Assembly: GCA_963738835.1 (NCBI GenBank) | Contig: CAVTYH010000006.1 | Coordinates: forward strand, 434,001 to 498,000 | From: CAVTYH01 sp963738835 | Lineage (GTDB): Bacteria > Planctomycetota > Planctomycetia > Pirellulales > JADZDJ01 | Direction of reading: 5' to 3' | DNA: 64,000 nucleotides | Shown here: in pieces, positions 60,259 to 64,000 of the stretch | How the letters are laid out: each line of letters begins with the position of its first letter | Position numbering within the stretch: position 1 is the first letter of the stretch | The notes under the pieces: generated by a model | What the model saw: only the letters and a program-made list of their open reading frames with translations | Told to the model about the DNA's origin: nothing | The model's database searches: none | Made by a program: the position numbers and the translations under genes

Positions 60259-60320
60259 GTCCGACCGTGTCGGTCGGGAGTCGAAAAGGACAGAATTCCT
60301 CCCGACCGACACGGTCGGAC
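60259..60320. terminator. Perfect 22-bp inverted repeat, likely bidirectional terminator
   Basis: The left arm (60259-60280, starting GTCCGACCGTGTCGG) is the exact reverse complement of the right arm (60299-60320), with an 18-bp loop. It lies between the convergent DUF421 and lipoprotein genes. No clear T-run is present, so the role rests on position and stem strength. The right arm is nearly the same as 59585-59604. Confidence 0.6.
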
Positions 60321-60326
60321 TACCTA

Positions 60327-61642
60327 TCAATCCGCGCCGGCGATCGTAAACTCGATCGTCGATTGCCCAACCTTTTTGCTCAGTTCGTCTTCAATCGTCA
60401 ACTGCAGCGTGTAATGGCCGTCGTAAATTCGTTTGGGCATATACACGAAATAGCGAATGAAGAAATCGCGCCGCGGGTTGCGGCACAGCTCTTCGGTGAC
60501 GGCAAAATCTTGATCGGCCACGCGGGCTCCGCGGCTGTCGAGAATCTGGTAGCTGCTTTTAAGCGAAGTGTGATAGCCCTTTTCGCTGGCCTCGCTGGCA
60601 AAGTTTTCCAGCTCGGCGTACAGCAACACTTCCTGGCCCGGCTTGAATTCGTATTTGGAGAACGGCTTGAAGACACCGTAACTGGTCACCTCGGTACAGA
60701 AGGCCAGATTGCGGACCACCAGCGTCGCGGCTTGACCCAACTTGGCGGTGGCCTCGCGCAAATGCTGTGCGGCTTCTGCCGCGCGACGCTGAGCGTCGGG
60801 AATGCGCTGATCATCGAGCAACGTGGCCAATCCGAACAGTTGCTCGCCCCAGAATTCTTGTTCGGCGCCAGAAGTGCCTGTCAAAGGACGCAACGCATCG
60901 TCACGCTGACCGGCAGCCAGTTGCAGCAAGCGGAGTTTGGTTTGATCGACAGTGGTAACCGTGACATTCGACGGACCGCCCGCTGAATTCGCTTCAGCTT
61001 GTAGCGCGCGGATAGCGCCGGAAAGTTGGCTGTGCCAATCGTCGGTGCTTGGCGCTGAAGTGCCGCCATCGGACGCACTGACCGATTTCAATTTCGCCGT
61101 CGGCATTTTCGTGTCTGGATATCCGCCGGCAAGCTCTGTGGGTGGCCCAGACGGCGGAAGTGCGCCATCCACCGCTTCCGGCAGCGGCTGCGCTGGCTGG
61201 CCATTTTGGCTATATCCCACCGGCCGCACCTGGCCTGCCTGCTGCGTACCGTAGCGCAGATCGCCCGACGCCAGTTGCTGCGCTTCCCGCTGCGCACGTT
61301 CCGCCACTTGCCGGCGATAAGCGATCGATGCCCGGAACGTTTGCACCAACTGCGGCCAGAGCGACGGATCGGTTTTCTTCAGATCCTCGAGCAACGCATT
61401 TTGGGCCTGCGGATCAAGCGCGCCCAACTGCTGGACTTCACTCAAAATGGCGGACAACTCGGCCGGGGTGGTGCCCGTCGAATTGGCAGCGGTTTTGTCG
61501 GGTGCAGAAGAATCCGTGGGCATCGGCGCCGCAGCTGGCTCCGCAGATTTTTTGGCGCGCGCGCAAAAATGCAGCCCGAGCACAGCAACATCGTCGCCAT
61601 GCCAACCCATGCCAAGCGCGCAATTGAATTTCGGCAATCCAT
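60327..61642 (-). CDS. Hypothetical lipoprotein, frameshifted near the N-terminus
   Basis: About 438 codons. ATG 61642 opens a lipoprotein signal (WVGMATMLLCSGC lipobox). Near 61545-61565, in a GCGCGCGCG plus A6 run, the frame changes by one base so that ARAPK joins KSAEPAAAPMPTDSSAPDKT and the long C-terminal reading. The middle is Ala/Gln-rich and helical (ELSAILSEVQQLGALDPQAQ, RRQVAERAQREAQQLASGDL); the last ~130 residues look beta-rich (YEFKPGQEVLLYAELENFAS, YQILDSRGARVADQDFAVTE, YDGHYTLQLTIEDELSKKVG). An envelope protein of unknown role, divergent from pyrB. Confidence 0.65.
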
Positions 61643-61672
61643 CCGTGGCAGCCGAGCAGTAACCAGTAAAAC

Positions 61673-61700
61673 GTGTAGCGGCGAGGGTCTGCCCCGCGCT
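61673..61700. repeat. CGGGCC...CGCTACAC repeat, copy 3 (inverted, diverged)
   Basis: On the minus strand it reads AGCGCGGGGCAGACCCTCGC, then CGCTACAC, matching the tail and most of the stem of the copies at 10367 and 43894. It lies just upstream of the lipoprotein start, supporting ATG 61642 as the true start. Confidence 0.5.
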
Positions 61701-61948
61701 GAATACAACCAGCGGGAATCTGCCGGGGGAAAAGTGGCCAGATCGTAGAGAAATCGCGCTGCCTAGACAAGCCGAATCGCAGGCCCGCTGGCCATGTGCC
61801 AGTCCAGTGGACTCTGATCGCAACTCAAACAGCCGCGGAATGTTGCGTCGTGCCAGCGCCGCTATGCATGCCCGCTGCTGGCTGCTAAAATTGGCCGTGG
61901 CGATGCCGTTTGCCCCGATGCAAATTCCAAATAGGCAGTTCTGCGCAC

Positions 61949-62911
61949 ATGAGCACCGCAATTGACGAGTTTGCCACCATTCCGGCCGCTTGGACGCGGC
62001 GACATTTGCTCGATGTCGAAAGTCTTTCGGCCGAGGAAATTCAACTCGTGCTCGACATTGCGGCCCAGTTCAAAGAGACCACCGCCGGCTGCAAGCAAAA
62101 AATTTCGGTGCTGCAAGGCAAGACGTTGGCGAATTTGTTCTTCGAAAACTCGACCCGCACGCGCACCAGTTTTTCGCTGGCCATGCGGCGGCTCGGCGGC
62201 GACACGGTCGATTTCACGGCCTCCGGCAGCAGCCTCTCCAAAGGCGAAACCTTTATCGACACTGCCAAAAACATCGAAGCGATGAATGTCGACATCGTCT
62301 GCGTCCGCCATCAAACGCCGGGCACACCGAAATTGCTGGCCGAAAACTTGGAATGCTCGGTCATCAACGCCGGCGACGGGCCGCACGAACATCCGACGCA
62401 AGGCTTGCTCGACATCATGACCATTCGTGAACACCGCGGACGCCTCGACGGATTGACCGTCGCCCTGGTCGGCGACATCGCCCACAGCCGCACAGCCCGC
62501 AGCAACATTTGGGGACTGAAGAAACTTGGCGCTCACGTTATTCTCTGCGGGCCATCAACCCTGGTTTCGCCGCTGTGGGAAAACATTGGTGTCGAAGTGT
62601 CGTATAATCTGGACGACATTCTGCCGCGCTGCGATGTGCTGAACTTGCTGCGCATCCAGTTCGAACGCCAATTCACAAGGCCGTTCCCTTCGGTCCGCGA
62701 ATACGCCTTGCTGTACGCCATGAACCGCGAGCGACTGGCCCGCGCAAAAAGCGACATCCTGATTCTGGCCCCCGGCCCGATCAACCGCGGCGTCGAAATC
62801 ACCGCCGACGTCGCCGACGGCAGCCACTCGGTCATTCTCGATCAAGTGACCAACGGCTTGGCCGTGCGCATGGCGGTGCTGTGGCTGATCTGTGGAGCGA
62901 GCGAAACTTAA
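61949..62911 (+). CDS. pyrB: Aspartate carbamoyltransferase catalytic chain, PyrB
   Basis: 320 residues; condenses carbamoyl phosphate with aspartate in the second step of pyrimidine synthesis. Signatures: LFFENSTRTRTSFSLAMRRL (carbamoyl phosphate loop), SGSSLSKGETFIDTAKNIEA (the loop donated to the neighbouring subunit), INAGDGPHEHPTQGLLDIMT, and NLLRIQFER with LILAPGPINRGVEI. ATG 61949 gives the normal length; an earlier TTG/GTG extension is not conserved. No regulatory chain or other pyr gene is adjacent. Intact. Confidence 0.96.
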   Translation: MSTAIDEFATIPAAWTRRHLLDVESLSAEEIQLVLDIAAQFKETTAGCKQKISVLQGKTLANLFFENSTRTRTSFSLAMRRLGGDTVDFTASGSSLSKGETFIDTAKNIEAMNVDIVCVRHQTPGTPKLLAENLECSVINAGDGPHEHPTQGLLDIMTIREHRGRLDGLTVALVGDIAHSRTARSNIWGLKKLGAHVILCGPSTLVSPLWENIGVEVSYNLDDILPRCDVLNLLRIQFERQFTRPFPSVREYALLYAMNRERLARAKSDILILAPGPINRGVEITADVADGSHSVILDQVTNGLAVRMAVLWLICGASET

Positions 62912-62933
62912 AGATGAAATGGAAAACGAAGGG

Positions 62934-63371
62934 TTAGGCGCCGTGGTCCGCTAATACCTTGGCGTAGAAGATGCTCGAATGACCGACAGGGTGATTGCGA
63001 ACGACGCACTGCCGCTCGTAGCCTAGGTGCTCGTAGAACCCAGGCGCCTGAAAGCTGTGCGTAGAGACAATCATGTTCGTGCAGCCCCTGCGCTTCGCCT
63101 CTGCCTCCGCGGCGCCGAGAAGCTTGCGACCCAAGCCACTCGCTCGGTGCGCGGCATGCACCCACAAATGAGTGATTTGGCAACAACCTGCCCAAGTGTG
63201 GCCGCTAATTCCAGCCACGATCTCGCCCGTGGCGTTGCGGATCGCTGCACCGAGGAGCCTGCCGTCGAAGTGACCGGTTACGCTAGAGTTGAACTCATAG
63301 ATGCGCTCTGCAAGAAACGCTTCCAGCTTCTCGCAATCTTCGCTCTCAAAGTCAACCAAGGCTTCGTTCAT
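62934..63371 (-). CDS. GNAT-family N-acetyltransferase
   Basis: 145 residues from ATG 63371 (MNEALVDFESEDCEKLEAFL). The acetyl-CoA site is in QITHLWVHAAHRASGLGRKL, with the R/Q-x2-G-x-G/A pattern as RASGLG; then AEAEAKRRGCTNMIVSTHSF and APGFYEHLGYERQCVVRN complete the fold. The upstream 18 codons of the open frame lack likeness and are left out. Substrate cannot be inferred. Convergent with pyrB, about 22 bp between stops. Confidence 0.85.
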   Translation of the reverse strand: MNEALVDFESEDCEKLEAFLAERIYEFNSSVTGHFDGRLLGAAIRNATGEIVAGISGHTWAGCCQITHLWVHAAHRASGLGRKLLGAAEAEAKRRGCTNMIVSTHSFQAPGFYEHLGYERQCVVRNHPVGHSSIFYAKVLADHGA

Positions 63372-63563
63372 GGCGTCTGTCGACCCAAGCTCAGCGACGG
63401 CGGCCACGAGGCGCGTTGCTTGCAACTGCGACGGCCTGCCGCCGTTTGCTGCAGGGCATGAATAGACGACGCGGTTGGTTGTCTCATTGGTTGAACTACC
63501 GATCGTTATGTCCCCGCGCAGCTAATTGTCCTTAGGCTGACTCTGACGTTCGGCAAAAGAGCC

Positions 63564-64000
63564 TCAGTCGAGAGTTGCGGTTAATGTGCCGTAACCAAGC
63601 TGATCGAATCCGCCGCTGTTCGGACCATAATCTCCGCCTCCGCCTTCGGTGCGCACTTTCTCAGCCATTTTTTTTGTGTAGGGTGCGGCGAGTCCCTTGC
63701 GTTTCACATAGTGGTTGTAAACCAGTTCCCACACGGGCCGCAGTTCGCCTCTCCCCTTGGCGCTGATAATTTCCTGAGTCACGTCACTGTTCTTGTAGGT
63801 TTTAAAGGGAACGTCTTCACCGAGGTTATATTTCGCGACATATTCGCAGCCTTTTAGGAAGCGATTATCGTCGTAACCATAAAGGTCGTCGCCTTGTTTC
63901 CAGGCCATCTCGCAAATGGCGCCGGCCAGGCCGATTCCCATTACGGTGTGGCCTTGATCGCGCCCGGCTTCCTGCCATTGACCCAAGCCATCTGGGTGGA
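63564..64000 (-). CDS. Alginate-lyase-like protein, C-terminal part (runs off the window)
   Basis: The last ~145 residues of a longer gene whose start lies beyond 64000. GRDQGHTVMGIGLAGAICEM with WKQGDDLYGYDDNRFLKGCE and YVAKYNLGEDVPF match the C-terminal part of the alginate lyase (PL5-like) superfamily, where the conserved His sits in RDQGH. The end is Gly-rich (RTEGGGGDYGPNSGGFDQ). It would cleave uronic-acid polysaccharides by beta-elimination, in keeping with the other carbohydrate genes in the window. Fold call good, exact substrate open. Confidence 0.75.
   Translation of the reverse strand, partial: HPDGLGQWQEAGRDQGHTVMGIGLAGAICEMAWKQGDDLYGYDDNRFLKGCEYVAKYNLGEDVPFKTYKNSDVTQEIISAKGRGELRPVWELVYNHYVKRKGLAAPYTKKMAEKVRTEGGGGDYGPNSGGFDQLGYGTLTATLD

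Overview
The window reads as a chromosomal piece of a planctomycete, most likely of the Pirellula/Lacipirellula branch. The signs are: a 23S-5S rRNA pair with no 16S gene next to it; proteins of types common in that phylum (DUF1559, PEP-CTERM, a Ser/Thr kinase with a helix-rich N-terminus, ECF sigma factors paired with membrane proteins, a glycine decarboxylase split into two subunits, a fused ResB-CcsA protein); and several families of short palindromic intergenic repeats. The standard genetic code is in use: TAA, TAG and TGA all end intact genes.

Layout. 1-3.5 kb: gcvPA and gcvPB (glycine cleavage P-protein) followed by a lipoate/octanoate transferase-family enzyme. 4-7.1 kb: an FHA protein, small conserved proteins and an ECF sigma/anti-sigma pair. 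7.5-18.6 kb: a TPR lipoprotein, miaE, a membrane protein, gltX, small hypotheticals, a tandem-domain lipoprotein and a giant ResB-CcsA cytochrome c assembly protein. 18.7-22.4 kb, minus strand: an AsmA-like membrane-anchored protein, aroC, a two-TM protein and purC. 22.6-29.7 kb: a GH10-like protein, a cyclophilin, a secreted alpha/beta hydrolase and a polysaccharide operon (GH27, small secreted protein, GH43). 30-33.7 kb: the end of a flagellar cluster (flhA, a stub of flhF, a small membrane protein, a FliA/WhiG-type sigma factor). 33.8-45.6 kb: a kinase, an RluA-type pseudouridine synthase, maf, two HtrA-like proteins, a four-gene ECF regulatory/secreted cluster and an MFS exporter. 45.9-50.5 kb: a sulfotransferase, a retropepsin-like protein and the 5S and 23S rRNA genes. 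51.4-58.1 kb: an ECF sigma factor with a tandem LolA-like membrane protein, an acyltransferase-type membrane protein and two PEP-CTERM proteins. 58.3-64 kb: a SolA-type oxidase, a DUF421 protein, a lipoprotein, pyrB, a GNAT acetyltransferase and the end of an alginate-lyase-like gene.

About twenty genes, many of them housekeeping (gltX, flhA, gcvPA, gcvPB, maf, fliA, ccsBA), are interrupted by single-base frame changes or in-frame stops while the protein reading on either side stays highly conserved. gltX and flhA alone carry at least five and about nine. This looks more like uncorrected consensus error than gene decay. I therefore annotate each as one gene and give the approximate break point. 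No tRNA gene, CRISPR array, transposase, prophage or toxin-based defence locus was recognised.

The most distinctive signals are: short palindromic repeats that lie in frame inside coding genes (gcvPB, the GH27 gene, an ECF-linked membrane protein); an HtrA-like protein with cysteine in the nucleophile position and no catalytic histidine, next to a normal HtrA; an flhF gene reduced to its N-terminus; and two separate ECF sigma modules linked to secreted or LolA-like partners.
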